Positions 1 to 10,146 of a stretch of 64,000 nucleotides of DNA are shown here, one piece after another. This DNA is from Polytrichum commune (Eukaryota > Streptophyta > Polytrichopsida > Polytrichales > Polytrichaceae): the NCBI GenBank assembly GCA_950295325.1, contig OX485804.1, positions 3,100,001-3,164,000 on the forward strand, in the 5' to 3' direction. The position numbers were made by a program, and so were the translations under genes. Within the stretch, counting starts at the first letter, position 1. Every line of letters begins with the position of its first letter. Under the pieces are notes generated by a model. That model ran no database searches. It was not told the DNA's origin and worked only from the letters and a program-made list of their open reading frames with translations.

Positions 1-1
1 C

Positions 2-520
2 GAACTTGAAATACCGGTCGAAGGAAGAGGCGATCCAGCATCTACGATGCTCTGGTCGCCGAGAAAACATGCAGGACAAAAAATGCCTCTAGAAAGCGGA
101 GAACTGGTAGAGTCGGACGTTGGAGAAGAGGTAGCCGAGGAAGAAACAGACAAAATGGAGGAGGGGCCGGGAGTAACCAGGATCCAAAGCAGTGACGATC
201 TGATGCAGATCGAAGAGGGGATGGCTGTGGGGAAGGAATCGCCGGCCCAAGACAAAATGGAAGAAACCGCGGCCAAAGCAACAACAGCGCCCACGAGTAA
301 TCTGCTAGCTGTATCGGAGAGAAAACAGGGAGCAGACAGACAACCACATGCTGCAGCATCAGCACAAGTGAGAGTCGGCTGCACCGAACAGCTGCAGTGG
401 ACAGGAAGTGAAGCTTGTGAAGTGCAAAACCTAGCAGATAATGGAACTAGGAGAGCCACATTTAAAAGCACTACAAAGAGGCAAAATTGGATCCAAAAGG
501 AGAATGGGACTGAAAAATAG
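2..520 (+). CDS. Partial unrecognised ORF at window edge
   Basis: The frame is open from the left edge to a stop at 518-520, so the 5' end lies outside the window; the first ATG inside is at 47. The visible product (about 172 residues) is rich in Glu, Lys, Gln and Ala, has no obvious hydrophobic segment and no motif I recognise. The composition would fit the tail of a retroelement gag or LINE ORF1 protein, and the following 2 kb is TE-like, so a TE origin is more likely than a host gene. It could also be a chance ORF. Confidence 0.3.
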   Translation, partial: ELEIPVEGRGDPASTMLWSPRKHAGQKMPLESGELVESDVGEEVAEEETDKMEEGPGVTRIQSSDDLMQIEEGMAVGKESPAQDKMEETAAKATTAPTSNLLAVSERKQGADRQPHAAASAQVRVGCTEQLQWTGSEACEVQNLADNGTRRATFKSTTKRQNWIQKENGTEK

Positions 521-2570
521 AGCCGTGTTCGGAAAGAGAATGGAGCTGTGGGAAAATGGAGCTGTGCAAGGAGAATCGGGAGCTGGTCGAAGACGAGGAC
601 GACGGTCACGGGTTAGGGTTAGATACGGGTTTAGGGTCAGCCACGGGATTAGGGGCCCTTACGCGCGGTTACAGGTTCCTTTTCACCACGGGTTTAGGAC
701 TACCAGGGCATAAGGAGGAGTTTAGAAGATTACAAACTAATTAAACCGAATTATGTAGTACATAGGAAATTAGGATTTTATGGATAAAAGGATTTTAAGA
801 GGATTGAAAGAATATATATATATGTATATATATTTTCTGGGTATTTAGAAAGTATATAGGATTTTGTCAAAACAACTATGAAGTAGGATATCAAGGATCT
901 ACGATTATGATAAGAGGCATTATGACGGAATATATATGGATGTAGCATTTTGAAGAATATGATTACGGAACATGTAAGAATGTTGGAATATTAAAAAGGC
1001 ATTATGAGGATATTCAAAGTATGTAGGACAAAGGAAGATTCTACTAATATACGAATCATTGGAAGAAATCAAATGAGAAGATTTGATTTAACTTACAAAA
1101 GGAATTGTGATGTAACCACAATGAAGATTTAGTAGAATCTTGGAAATGGGAACATTAAGGTGATGAAACGGTTGTAACCGTTTAGGATAGGAATCATCTA
1201 CATATATCAAAGATAGTAAGTATCTAGGAAAGTGGAAGTTAACAACCACTCTTAGTATAGATTATGGATAAGAAAGGAAGACTATATAAGGGAAGCAATT
1301 TAGGAGACTATTACCTCATTTTCTACACAACGAAGTTATCTTAAATTTGAGTGTCAAAAACACTTGAGTTTCTTTGTACCTCTCCTCTCGGAGCACTTTT
1401 GCAATACAATATCTTGTCCCACAAATGTGTGTGTGACATTTCTATCTCTCTCTCAAATTGTCTTACAAGTTTGTCAAGCGGTACTTGGAACTTGAGTGAG
1501 TGAGCAACCGAGAGTAGAGTAGATTGAGTAGACTCTTTTGAAAAAGAACTCAAAAGATAGTGCGAGGGTGAGAACAAAGCGCTCAATACAAATTGGAGAA
1601 TCAATGGGACTTTGAGAGAGATTGAATTGAGAAAGTGATTGTTAAACTTGAGTGAAAGAAACACGATTATCTCTCAAAGCGGAACTTATCATTGATCTCC
1701 TCAAAAGGGAATTATAATTATTCATGTGATTAATTGATTGAAGAAATATATGCATGTTATGATTTGAGCAAAATTACTTAACTCCTTCAAAAGAGGAGGA
1801 GCTTATTATTATAAACTACATAATCGACTTATACATATTATACTACATATTGATTGATTGAACTTATGATTGACAAGAATGATGAAGACATTAATTCACA
1901 TCAAAGTTTAAATACATATGAATGAAGTAATATTGATATAAGATATTCTACTTACTACAATTGTTATTGAAGCTTCTTACTTTAAGATTCTTTGTGAGTT
2001 GTTGGATGTCATTACAATTTGAAGGATTATCTATTCAAGAGAAGATCTCTCTCTCTCTCTTGAGCAAAACTCAAGAGAGATAGGTTTACTTCTCGTCATC
2101 AAGAAACACTTTGAAGTTAAACGTGACATTGCAAAACAATTAATGATGTGTTCATGAAATTATAACTACTATATGTATACATGTTAAGTTACAATATTAT
2201 AAGTAGTAACACTTGAGCTTAAAAAGGAAGACTCAAGAATATTAGATCTTCCTCATCGTTATAAGATTATTATCAATTGTGTAATTGATGTGTATGAACT
2301 ACAAAACTTAATGATTCATAGAACTTATTAAAACTATATGTTATTGTTACACCTCTTGAAGCTTTCTTAAATCTAAAGGTTCTTATTGTCAATGATGCCT
2401 TACATTGAGAACAAGAACTAAGATAATGAGATTGTGTTCACTCCGATAATATATTCGGATCATAAGGAGAAGAGAGGAGTTATTAAATTGAGGACCGAAC
2501 ATATTAATGAGGCACGGTAGTTCTCAAGCGAATATAAATTTACGTGATGAGCATCGTGAGTCTTCTTGAG
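521..2570. other. Gene-free AT-rich stretch, LTR/TE-like
   Basis: No coding region can be supported here. At 608-700 there are a few degenerate TTTAGGG-like words, too few for a telomeric array. A TATA-like box (TATATAAG) lies at 1283-1290 and is followed by about 400 bp of CT-rich sequence, the look of a retroelement LTR promoter and leader. A near-perfect short hairpin (CTCTCTTGAG / CTCAAGAGAG) lies at about 2053-2078. I could not pair this with a second LTR in the window. Confidence 0.4.
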
Positions 2571-3392
2571 CTAATTTGCAAGGGAACGACCCACGGCGTC
2601 CATCAAAGCCGAAGGAGAGAAGAGACCCTGGAGCGCCCAGCTAGAGGGAGAGGAGGGTCTGCCCGACAGCGACCTGGGAGGGGCGCAGAGGTGAACAAGC
2701 AAGGAGAGGGACGGGACAGAAGAGAGAAGGGAAGGAGACAGAGGAGGGGGCTGCGAAGAGCCAACTGAGGATGAGCCCGCAACGTGGCAGGGGCAGGTGG
2801 CCCCTCGAAATTCGGAGAGCCAACGGCTAACCAATGAACCCCCTACAAGAAATAACCTTGGAGGATAATTACCAACGGGGGAAGCCGGTAACGGTAACCA
2901 AAATGGTTACATGGAGGCAAGAAATGGCAAGGACCTTGGTGAAAGACTTAGTGGGGTGAGGCCAGAAAGGTGGAGTGAAGAAACCACCAGCAAAGCACCG
3001 TTCTCGGAGGCTAGCATAAGGGAAAAGCAAATGTGGGAAAACGGACCACCTAGTCACCGGAATACCAACAAGACCCAACGACTTGGTAAGTGGACGGGAC
3101 CCTACCTTCACAATGACTTTGAACGCATTGGTAGCACGTACCCAGAGACCGAGAACATGCTTGCCAATAGACCTCCGGACATAGTTTGGGAGACACAACC
3201 CCCCCCCCCAAAAAAACTAACTACAAGGGTAACACCTACAAAAACATAATGGCTAGCATTGGCCTAAATAGCCCAAATACTTCTACGGACACGAGGGGAG
3301 AAAGGGCTAGAGAACATGACCAAGGAGCATCACATGCTAACACACCTATCCGGAATAGTGCTTCTAGTCTCATGGCCTTGACTAATAAATGA
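2571..3392 (+). pseudogene. Possible LINE ORF1/leader region, disrupted
   Basis: This stretch lies directly upstream of the LINE endonuclease domain. It contains overlapping short open stretches in different frames (for example 2911-3249 and 3186-3392) that encode Lys/Arg/Gly/Pro-rich peptides, as expected for the remains of a basic nucleic-acid-binding LINE ORF1. A C9/A6 homopolymer run at about 3201-3216 separates the frames and may have caused slippage. No zinc knuckle or RRM is visible, so the assignment rests on position and composition only. Confidence 0.3.
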
Positions 3393-3490
3393 TCACCCCA
3401 AGACAAGGGAGATTTTGGGGCACGGGCACCAATCCTAGTTAAAGGAAGAAAGGAGGACCACTTTGCTCAAAACCCTAGCTCATGAAGTGA

Positions 3491-4588
3491 AACATAATTA
3501 CTCACAACATTAGGGGATTTAATGACCCGGATAGCATTGCAAAAGAAAGAGGGTTCCTTAACACACTAGCACCTAAAGCCGATATAGTAATGATTCAAAA
3601 ACACAACCTTAGGGGAAGAGCCTTGGAAAACCTAGGACCAAGACTTATGCCGGGATATACTAGTTGGATACTAGAAGCCGCTCCCGGAGAGCGGAGTTGG
3701 CTTAACCTAAGTGCGGTCGGCAAAGGTGGAATAGGAATACTTATAACCAACAAATTTGCTGAGTTAGTTACCGCCAATGGATCTCTATATGATAATAGAG
3801 TGGTGTGGGTCAAAATGGAAGGCGTTGAAGGGGGGAATATAGGGTTTGTATGTATTTATGCACCCAATATTCCCACCGATAGGAGACACTTGTGGTATAT
3901 GCTTATGGACGCGCTACCAAAGGATTGCGAATGGATAATTGGTGGAGATTTCAACATGACGGAGCGGCCGGGGGACAAGTCTCACGATTGTGGAAGGGCG
4001 ATAAACGACCTATAAAGAGGTACATGACATACTCTTCTTAACACCCTCCAAGTTAATGACCAATTTATTTACCAAAGAGGGCCGCGGTATTCTTGGGATA
4101 ATGGACAAAGACGGGAAAGACGTAGGCTAGCTAGGTTGGATAGATTCTATACTCCTACACATAGTAGGTTAAATATCCACCTAGCATCATACTATATCTA
4201 CGGATACTCCGTGGGATCGGATCATTCTCCGGTACACTTAGAAGTGCATATTGGGGGGAATAAAGTGAGAAAGACAACATTTAAATGGAATGTGTCTTAC
4301 CTCAAGAATGAGATATTGCATAAGCTAGAGGAAAGATGGGTAGGATTACCTAGGGACGCCCATTTTTTCCATAAAATAAGGATAGTATCTAGATGCTATA
4401 GACAAATGTGCAAAGAAAAAACCAAAGTCACTAGGAAGCTAGAGCTAGATACCATGGCTAGGCTACAAATTGCCACGGCCATATTGCATGAGGATATTGA
4501 TAATTTTGAAAAACAAGGACAGGTGAGCAAACTTAGACACATGATGGAGGGATATGAGCCCAAAATTGATGCCCACATTGGTTGTTAA
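3491..4588 (+). pseudogene. L1-like LINE endonuclease (APE-type), broken and truncated
   Basis: Translation in one frame from 3491 gives an exonuclease-endonuclease-phosphatase domain of the kind that nicks target DNA for LINE retrotransposition. The order is NIRGFND at the N-terminus, DIVMIQKHNL, KGGIGILI, WIIGGDFNMTE and GSDHSPV near the C-terminus, followed by a charged linker. Two stops interrupt the frame (TAA 4013-4015, TGA 4025-4027) and reading continues in the same frame after them. The usual catalytic Gln-Glu is Gln-Lys here (codon AAA), so the domain would be inactive even without the stops. No reverse transcriptase follows; the element ends at the boundary with the next repeat. 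Confidence 0.75.
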
Positions 4589-5197
4589 CACTTGTAAAAC
4601 ATTACAAGTGGTGTTTTGGTGATTTATGATTATTCACAAAAATATAAAAAGAGTGAAGCTTGAAGAAAGCTTAGTTTGAAGCATTAGGCTTTTGTGGAGT
4701 GGATTTAAGTAGGAGAAGGACAAACCTTGGTAAAGTGTGGTAGGTAGAAAGCCAAAGTTAGTTAAATGTTTGAATTAGGATCCTTGTTGATCATTTGAGG
4801 GAGGAAGGCTTAGGAGATAGGATTAGAGCCTACAAAGTAGGAGGAAATCTCGAGGGCTTATCGTGAGCCTTGAAGGTGCTCACCCCCTCAAACTCACTAT
4901 ATAATCCCTCATTCTTCCCTCACTCATCCTCTCTTTCCTTCGTGCTCCTTGGCACTCCACGTGTTATAAGTTTGGGTGCGTGGGAAGCAAGATAGGAGCA
5001 CGTGTGTGTGCATGGATGTAAGGTTAGGAGCCAAGGCTAGTTGGCCTTGAAGAGGGCTTGACCTCTTGTTAGTAATAGTTGGGCGTGAATGATTTAAAGT
5101 TCAATTTATGGCTTTGTTTGAATACTTGGATTTACATTGATTAGCCTCATACTTATGCGGATGTGCAAAGTCTCTTATTGGAGCATTTAGTTTTGTT

Positions 5198-5840
5198 GGA
5201 CTTCATATGAATTTTTGAAAGCCAAAAAACCGAGACTATGTCCAAACTTCCAAAAACTAGTGAAAAAATGTAGATTCAAAGGAAACAGCGTAGAATTGCG
5301 ACCATATACTTTTTGGCAGTAAAAATATTATTGCATATTCATGTAGAGGACTTCATTACCTATCCATGGATACCAAGAACTCATTTTGTGGACTTCATAT
5401 GAATTTTTGAAAGCCAAAAAACCAAGACTATGTCCAAACTTCCAAAAACTAGTGAAAAAGTGTAGGTTCAAAGGGAACAGCGTAGAATTGCGACCATATA
5501 GTTTGTGGCAGTAGAAATATTATTGCATATTCATGTAGAGGACTTCATTACCTATCCATGGATACCAAGAACTCATTTTTTGGACTTCATATGAATTTTT
5601 GAGAGCCAAAAAACCGAGACTATGTCCAAACTTCCAAAAACTAGTGAAAAAAGTGCAGATTCAAAGGGAACAGCGTAGAATTTCGACCATATAGTTTGTG
5701 GCAGTAGAAATATTTTTGCATATTCATGTAGAGGACTTCATTACCTATCCATGGATACCAAGAACTCATTTTTTGGACTTCATATGAATTTTTGAGAGCC
5801 AAAAAACCGAGACTATGTCCAAACTTCCAAAAACTAGTGA
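5198..5840 (+). repeat. 192-bp tandem repeat, 3.3 copies
   Basis: Units begin with GGACTTCATATGAATTTTTG at 5198, 5390, 5582 and 5775, so the period is 192-193 bp. The fourth unit stops after about 65 bp. Units differ by scattered substitutions and one or two single-base indels, so the array is fairly recent. No ORF spans it. It lies within the LTR-like element and is missing from the other copy of that element. Confidence 0.9.
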
Positions 5841-6039
5841 CACACTCTTATAGTTTTTGACTTATGATGTTTAGACTTAAAGTGTTGGATTCATTAGGTA
5901 GGAAGGGGTGTGTGTAACTTTTGAATGTATTGGTGATTGATCATTGAGGTTGAACTTAGTAATGGAATGTGAAAGCCTGTAAAGGAGAGGCCACCATAAG
6001 TTACACAAGTATTTGTTAATATTTAAACTTATGTGCTTC

Positions 6040-6207
6040 ATGGAATCAACAAGCGAAGGTTCGTGCAGTAATGTGGAATCAACGGCGAGGACTCGATTCA
6101 TACGAGGGATATCTTTGAAGGCATGCGTGGCCAAAGCGGCCGGGTGGACTTTAGAGAAATACAAGGATGTGACATTACCCGAGATTAAGGAGTGTAAGAA
6201 GACATAG
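6040..6207 (+). CDS. Small conserved ORF (55 aa) of LTR-like repeat, copy 1
   Basis: An ATG at 6040 opens a 55-codon frame ending in TAG at 6205-6207. Its core (RGISLKACVAKAAGWTLEK) matches a 54-codon ORF at 16,452-16,616 (RGKSLRACAAKAAGWTLEK). Over those 19 codons I count 9 synonymous differences against 3 replacements. Both ORFs begin Met-Glu, have nearly the same length and sit at the same place in their repeats, which argues for a translated and constrained peptide. The opposite strand is also open and shares the same third positions, but it is less conserved. I recognise no family; the core is Ala/Lys-rich with one Cys and one Trp. Confidence 0.45.
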   Translation: MESTSEGSCSNVESTARTRFIRGISLKACVAKAAGWTLEKYKDVTLPEIKECKKT

Positions 6208-6281
6208 TATAGACTTGGCTAAGTTGCGTATATTCCAACGATAGATTGGAATCATACATTGTGTTACAAAGAAAGAAATCT

Positions 6282-6771
6282 CTACATGTCATTATAAACT
6301 TCTCCATTCCGGCTAGGACGAAATTGAAGAGTGGAGGCTTTTTGGTGACAGAAACCCACTACTATGTAAGAGTGAGCGGACACTTTCCATAATTGTTCGA
6401 TTATCTCGTTCACTGAAGCCATTCTGTTCGGGTGAATAGGGTGCAGTGATTTCATGGCGAACACCCTGTTGAGAAAGATAAGCTTGGAACCTCTTGCTGG
6501 TAAATTCTCCACCCCCATCGGTGCGAAAAATCTGTAAGTGATTTCCTGTGTCTTGAAAAATGTCGTGGTAGATATCCTGGAAGCAGCGAAGGGCTTCTGA
6601 TTTCTCGGCAATGCAGAAGATGTAGCGGTATCCGGAGTAATCATCTTTGAAGAGGAGATAATAAAGAGCTCCACCCAAAGAGACATGCGCCATGTGTGGG
6701 AGTCCAAATTCGACGGAAATACGGAAATACGGATCCATTTTCCGTATTTTTCTTTGCCCACATGAGGACAA
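6282..6771 (-). pseudogene. Ty1/Copia integrase core fragment
   Basis: The minus strand encodes an rve-type integrase core of a Copia element: YYLLFKDDYSGYRYIF, then FRTDGGGEFTSKRF carrying the second catalytic Asp, then ITAPYSPEQNGFSERDNRT carrying the catalytic Glu, and ESVRSLLHSSG. The usual first catalytic Asp site (near GP-M upstream of KDDYSGY) is replaced by unrelated residues. The frame is open to about 6313, and a second frame takes over toward 6282. No zinc-binding N-terminus, reverse transcriptase or LTR is present beside it. Cutting and joining DNA ends is the family function; this copy is dead. Confidence 0.85.
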
Positions 6772-6829
6772 TAGGGTCTCTTAGGTTAAAATTTAGGGAA
6801 TAGGGCAATCTAAATCCGTCACGCACGAT

Positions 6830-7341
6830 AAAAGAATAAAAAGAAGTATGATTACCGGTCCGGTAAATTGGATTAGGGGGATCATTTGATCATGGTCCGG
6901 ACCAAGTAACGGCCCGTTATGCCACGTTCAACTAACGGCCCGGAAGTGGAGAGACGGTTACAACGGACTTATGACGGTTGGGGGAAAGAGAAAGTCGTTG
7001 GTAAAACTGTTAGTAAAACCGTTGGTAAAAACCGTCGGAAAACGGTTGGCAACCGTTTTTCGTTAAACCAAACGGTAACAGGGGAAGGAAGAGGGAGGAA
7101 GGATATTTAAGGGTCCCTTCCTTCTCCTTCCCATTTTTTTCTGTTCGCAAAAGGGCAAATTGTTGAGAGAACGAGTGGTGAGTTTGTTGTTATTTCGAGC
7201 CGCCAGCAGTTGGATTGCTGGGGCTCCGCACTTTCCAGTCACCGGCAGTTGGCTTGCCGGGACTCTGTAGCAATTAGACGGAAGGGAGGGAATCCGGAAG
7301 AGTTTCCGTAGTCGAGCCGGAAACTGAGAAAGGAGAGGAAA
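6830..7341 (+). other. Leader-like region of the gag-like retroelement
   Basis: The region lies directly upstream of the gag-like gene. It contains five or six ACCGTTGG/GGTAAAA-like words at about 6955-7080, a purine-rich block, then a pyrimidine-rich run (CCCTTCCTTCTCCTTCCC, 7114-7131) and GC-rich sequence with two repeats of the type CAGTTGG(A/C)TTGC(T/C)GGG(G/A)CTC (7206-7228 and 7245-7267). This is what an LTR or 5' leader could look like, but no matching 3' LTR lies within the window. Confidence 0.35.
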
Positions 7342-7746
7342 ATGCCGGAAGCACGGGAAGAGGATCAGAGGGAACCCATCCCGGTTCCGCTCAAAGCCCT
7401 CATCCCTGCAATTCCGAGGGAGGATAGGAAGCTACAGGAGCTCGCAGAGGATCTCCGGGTTATGGGCTGCGCGGGGTTGCTCGCCAAACCCTGGAACCTC
7501 CGAGCAGAAGATACCCTCCGAGAGTTCAAATTCGAGAGGGGAAATCAGTGGCTAGGAACAAAGAGGAGGGATCCGGAAAATTGGACTTCGGATATTTGGA
7601 ATAGGGTCTACGGGTTTCCTAGGGGGATTGCAGAGGGGTGGGCCGGCCGCCGCAACGGCCTGTTCGCCAGAAAATTTAGAGGGGACGCGGATCCGAGTGG
7701 TTTAATAGATAAATATAGTGTGAAATGTTTTGAGAGTAGGGTTTAA
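7342..7746 (+). pseudogene. Gag-like retroelement gene, part 1 (N-terminal)
   Basis: An ATG at 7342 opens a frame for a soluble, charged protein (motifs PVPLKALIPAIPRE, LREFKFERGNQWLG, WNRVYGFPRGIAEGW). Near 7690-7715 the character changes and the frame runs into AT-rich sequence and stops at 7744-7746. The likely continuation (FPEAKTSLSDNGFHPGNCW) reappears at about 9250, so I read this as the first part of one gene split by a 1.5-kb insertion. I cannot assign a family by motif. Position after an LTR-like leader and the coiled-coil second half suggest a retroelement gag or accessory protein. Confidence 0.5.
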
Positions 7747-7857
7747 AACAAATATAATAATAATAATAATAAAAGATATAAACAAAAGGGAGGGGGGAGA
7801 TCAGAGGAATGAGGGGAGAAGAGAAAAAACCGTGGTTATAACCACGAAACTTAGAGT

Positions 7858-8030
7858 CACAGCTCAGGGGGTAGGTGGCGCCAACTGGTAGTTACCTGCC
7901 TAGTTTTCACCAGCAGTGCCAAGCCACGTGGCCATTCGCCTGCTCATACGGGTCCAGAGGGTTTCAAACCCGGACCAGTGCTATGGCGCTTGAAGCACTT
8001 TACCAGTTGGGCTTCCGCGGCTTGGCGTTT
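7858..8030 (-). mobile_element. tRNA-derived SINE candidate
   Basis: On the minus strand, starting near 8030, there is an A-box-like GCCCAACTGGTAAAGTGC and, about 35 bp further, a good B box within CCGGGTTTGAAACCC. These are the internal RNA polymerase III promoter elements of a tRNA gene or tRNA-derived SINE. The sequence does not fold as an intact tRNA: no matching acceptor stem is seen. It continues into a GC-rich body (CACGTGGCTTGGCACTGC) ending near 7858. No poly(A) tail or target duplication was found. Confidence 0.4.
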
Positions 8031-8245
8031 ATCAGAGCATGCTGAAGGGCTTTATATTCTTATCCAGTGTTTATACGTTTTTTATTTATTTGAATAGATT
8101 TTGAGTGGAAAAAAGAATCATATCTTTTGGGGAAGCTTCAAAATGACGCCTTCCTACTAGAAAGTATTTAGGTTACAAGAATAATGACCATTTCAGAGCT
8201 TCACTAGTTTGATGTGGTTATTTTGATTTTTTCTTTTTCTTGAAC

Positions 8246-8704
8246 ATGTCGAATTGGAGAGTTTTGCCTGAGTCTCAAGATGAAGAACCTCAATCAGAGC
8301 TTGAGCTGGATTTTTCTTTATCTCAACTGCCGACTCGTACTCTTCTGCCACTTAATCCTTCACCACTGCATGAGCGTCCACAAGAAGAAGCCGGGCCTTC
8401 TCGGCCGTTGAAGCAACCTCGTGTGGAGCAGCGGTGGCACGGAAACCTTCAACAAGATGCTCGTGCATTGGTGATTTTGTTGCAGGCTGGGTGTGTTGAA
8501 CCTGACACTCGGGATGTGACATTTGGAGGAATTTTTGAAGGCTTAAACGATGATCAATATTTTTGTTGTCTTAAGCCTGCGAAAGGAAGTTGCGGCCATC
8601 AACGTTGGCTACAAGGTCCAGTTAATCCATTGGCTAAGGCTGATCGTGCAGACTACGTTGCACTTATTCTTCGGCGCATCCTCAAGTTCTTGCAGTTGGA
8701 GTAA
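8246..8704 (+). CDS. Hypothetical protein (152 aa) inside the insertion
   Basis: ATG at 8246 to TAA at 8702-8704. The N-terminal half is acidic and Pro/Ser/Gln-rich and looks disordered (SELELDFSLSQLP, LNPSPLHERPQEEAGPSRPLK). The C-terminal half looks folded, with hydrophobic patches (ARALVILLQAGCVEPD, FGGIFEGLNDDQYFCCLK, YVALILRRILKFLQLE). I do not recognise it. Codon use and GC content are higher than in the surrounding AT-rich DNA, which favours real coding sequence. It may be TE-encoded or a captured host-gene fragment. Poly(A) and AT-rich sequence follow at 8812-8821. Confidence 0.4.
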   Translation: MSNWRVLPESQDEEPQSELELDFSLSQLPTRTLLPLNPSPLHERPQEEAGPSRPLKQPRVEQRWHGNLQQDARALVILLQAGCVEPDTRDVTFGGIFEGLNDDQYFCCLKPAKGSCGHQRWLQGPVNPLAKADRADYVALILRRILKFLQLE

Positions 8705-9176
8705 AATTCCTTTTGGAATTCTTTCCAACCTCTTTTAGACATACATTGATGTTATACGTTTAGTTTTAATATTTACAAACTTCATCTTGTGTGTTTGAAG
8801 TTTGGTAAAAGAAAAAAAAAAAGTATAGATAGTTTACTATTTCGGTTGAAATCTTGATGAGTAAGCTAAGATTAAGAATAGATGAGTAAGCTAAGACAAG
8901 GGTTAGATGACTAAGCTAAGGAATAGATAAGGATGAGTAAGCTAATGGGGATTAGCCAATGACTAGTTGAAGCCCATGTGACTTAGGCATGGGCTAGTGT
9001 TGACTTTGGGAGGAGGCTAAGGGGTCGGACCCCCTCTCTCCTCAAGGGGGGGTTTTGTTGAGTGTTGGGAGTAGTGTGTGGAGAAGGAGAAAAAAAAGTG
9101 TGGATGTACTTGGAAGTTTTCTTCTATGAAAATTTTGGGAGTTGATACGTCTTGTCGAGCATGGAAATGTTTGTAG

Positions 9177-10120
9177 GGGTTTGAGGACGAATACTTTGTG
9201 CATTTTCTAGTCTCCTATGTCTTGAGCCAAAACCAATTGCAGCCAGAGATCCAGTATTTTCCCGAAGCAAAGACTTCTCTATCCGACAACGGCTTCCACC
9301 CCGGAAACTGCTGGAACCTGAGAGAGCGGAGGGTGCTAGAGTTCCTCCTGCCTATCTATCCTTAACCCGGACAAGCCGAAGCGGATTAGCCTTACCATGG
9401 CTAACACCCTGTTCGGTGCTATGTCCGGAGTCCGGCCCGTGAACTGGGGGCTGATTATTCAGGAAATAGTAGGGCGGGCCCTCCCCCATATTGGCTGGAA
9501 ACCCTCCTTCCTCTCCCCCTTCATTCTGCATCTCTACCAGCATTTCGACTGCATCACGGCCGAGGAGGAGGACCTGCTGACGATAGCGGCGGACGAGGTC
9601 ACCTACAAGCTTCATCCGGAAGCCAGAGACCTCGAGACGGAGACTTCCAGCGACCCCATCATTCCGGACGCACCTCCCTCCTCACCCAGAAGCCCGCCAC
9701 CGACCCACCTGAGGCCAGTCTCTCCTCCCCCTCATCATCATCCGGAACCCGGACCCAACCGGGAGACCACTTGGCGGAATGTGGATCTCTCCGCTTGGGA
9801 CTTTCCGGAAAATCCCTTCAAGCGGGTCCAGGAGGGGATGGAGGATCTGCAGAACCAGTACTACCGGTTGGAGCACATCGTCCGAGGAGCGAACCAGGCC
9901 CTGGACGACTGCGGACCCAGAAACATTCTCCGGGAGTTGGCAAAGAGGGCGGACCGGAAGGAGCTCGAGCAGGCCAAGACGGAGAATGCTCACCTCACCG
10001 CGCAGGTAGCAGCCATGACTCAGGAGCTGAGTCAGAAAAGCGAAGAGATCCGGAAGTACCACACGAAGCAGGCAGTGGTCTTCAGTCGGATCCGGGAGCT
10101 GGTGGGGCATCCGGCAGAGA
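9177..10120 (+). pseudogene. Gag-like retroelement gene, part 2 (coiled coil), frameshifted
   Basis: Frame 3 from about 9240 reads FPEAKTSLSDNGFHPGNCW...LEFLLPIYP and meets a TAA at 9363-9365. Frame 1 takes over without loss of sense (LNPDKPKRISLTMANTLFG) and runs on, so a one-base indel near 9360 breaks the gene. Part 2 has a hydrophobic region (GWKPSFLSPFILHLYQHFD), a Pro/Ser/His-rich linker at 9655-9765, and a Glu/Lys/Gln-rich coiled coil at about 9830-10,080. The frame is cut at 10,120 by the 7-kb transposon and resumes at 17,173. The protein family is not identifiable by eye. Confidence 0.55.
10113..10120 (+). repeat. Left target-site duplication of the 7-kb transposon
   Basis: GGCAGAGA directly precedes the transposon end CTCGGGG. 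Its partner GGCAAAGA lies at 17,173-17,180, directly after the other end; 7 of 8 bases match. Eight-base duplications are typical of P and hAT superfamily transposons. Confidence 0.8.
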
Positions 10121-10146
10121 CTCGGGGGGGTCACTCCTCATAAAAA
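10121..10146 (+). repeat. Left terminal inverted repeat of the 7-kb transposon
   Basis: Twenty-six bases beginning CTC followed by seven G, then TCACTCCTCATAAAAA. The only mismatch to the right TIR is at base 4. Just inside are ATATAGGTGAGAACAA (10,154-10,169) and ATAGGGTA, words shared with the MITE at 33,298-33,639. Confidence 0.9.

Larger units (their letters stand above)
4589..6240 (+). mobile_element. LTR-like non-autonomous repeat, copy 1
   Basis: This segment resembles a second copy at about 15,478-16,640. Shared landmarks in the same order are: a start region with TGATTATTCACAAAA and AAAAAGAGTGAAG (4629-4655; compare 15,541-15,570), a pyrimidine-rich promoter-like block (TATA-like CTATATAATCC near 4900 here), and a small ORF near the 3' end. 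The layout suggests a short non-autonomous retroelement, though I see no clear TG..CA ends or target duplication. Copy 1 also carries a 192-bp tandem array that copy 2 lacks. It begins where the LINE open frame stops. Confidence 0.45.
7747..9239. mobile_element. 1.5-kb insertion splitting the gag-like gene
   Basis: The two halves of the gag-like gene are separated by about 1.5 kb of different, AT-rich sequence. It starts with an AAT microsatellite (7751-7771) and contains a SINE-like segment and a 152-codon ORF. Short related words occur near both edges (GATCCGAGT about 7690, GATCCAGTA about 9249) but are too imperfect to call a target duplication. I see no terminal inverted repeats and no clear Helitron ends, so the mechanism is open. 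Confidence 0.4.

Noticed and set aside
608-705. Telomere-like TTTAGGG words
   Set aside because: Only three or four degenerate copies in a charged-protein-like context; not an interstitial telomere array.
5877-6164. Minus-strand ORF over the small conserved ORF
   Set aside because: Also open, and in the other copy too, but less conserved (about 12 of 18 residues) and with no matching start or length.
7690-9257. Target duplication GATCC(G)AGT for the 1.5-kb insertion
   Set aside because: The two words differ by an indel and further mismatches and do not sit at clean boundaries.
9682-10134. 150-codon minus-strand ORF over the gag-like gene
   Set aside because: A shadow of the plus-strand coding region, which continues across the transposon insertion.
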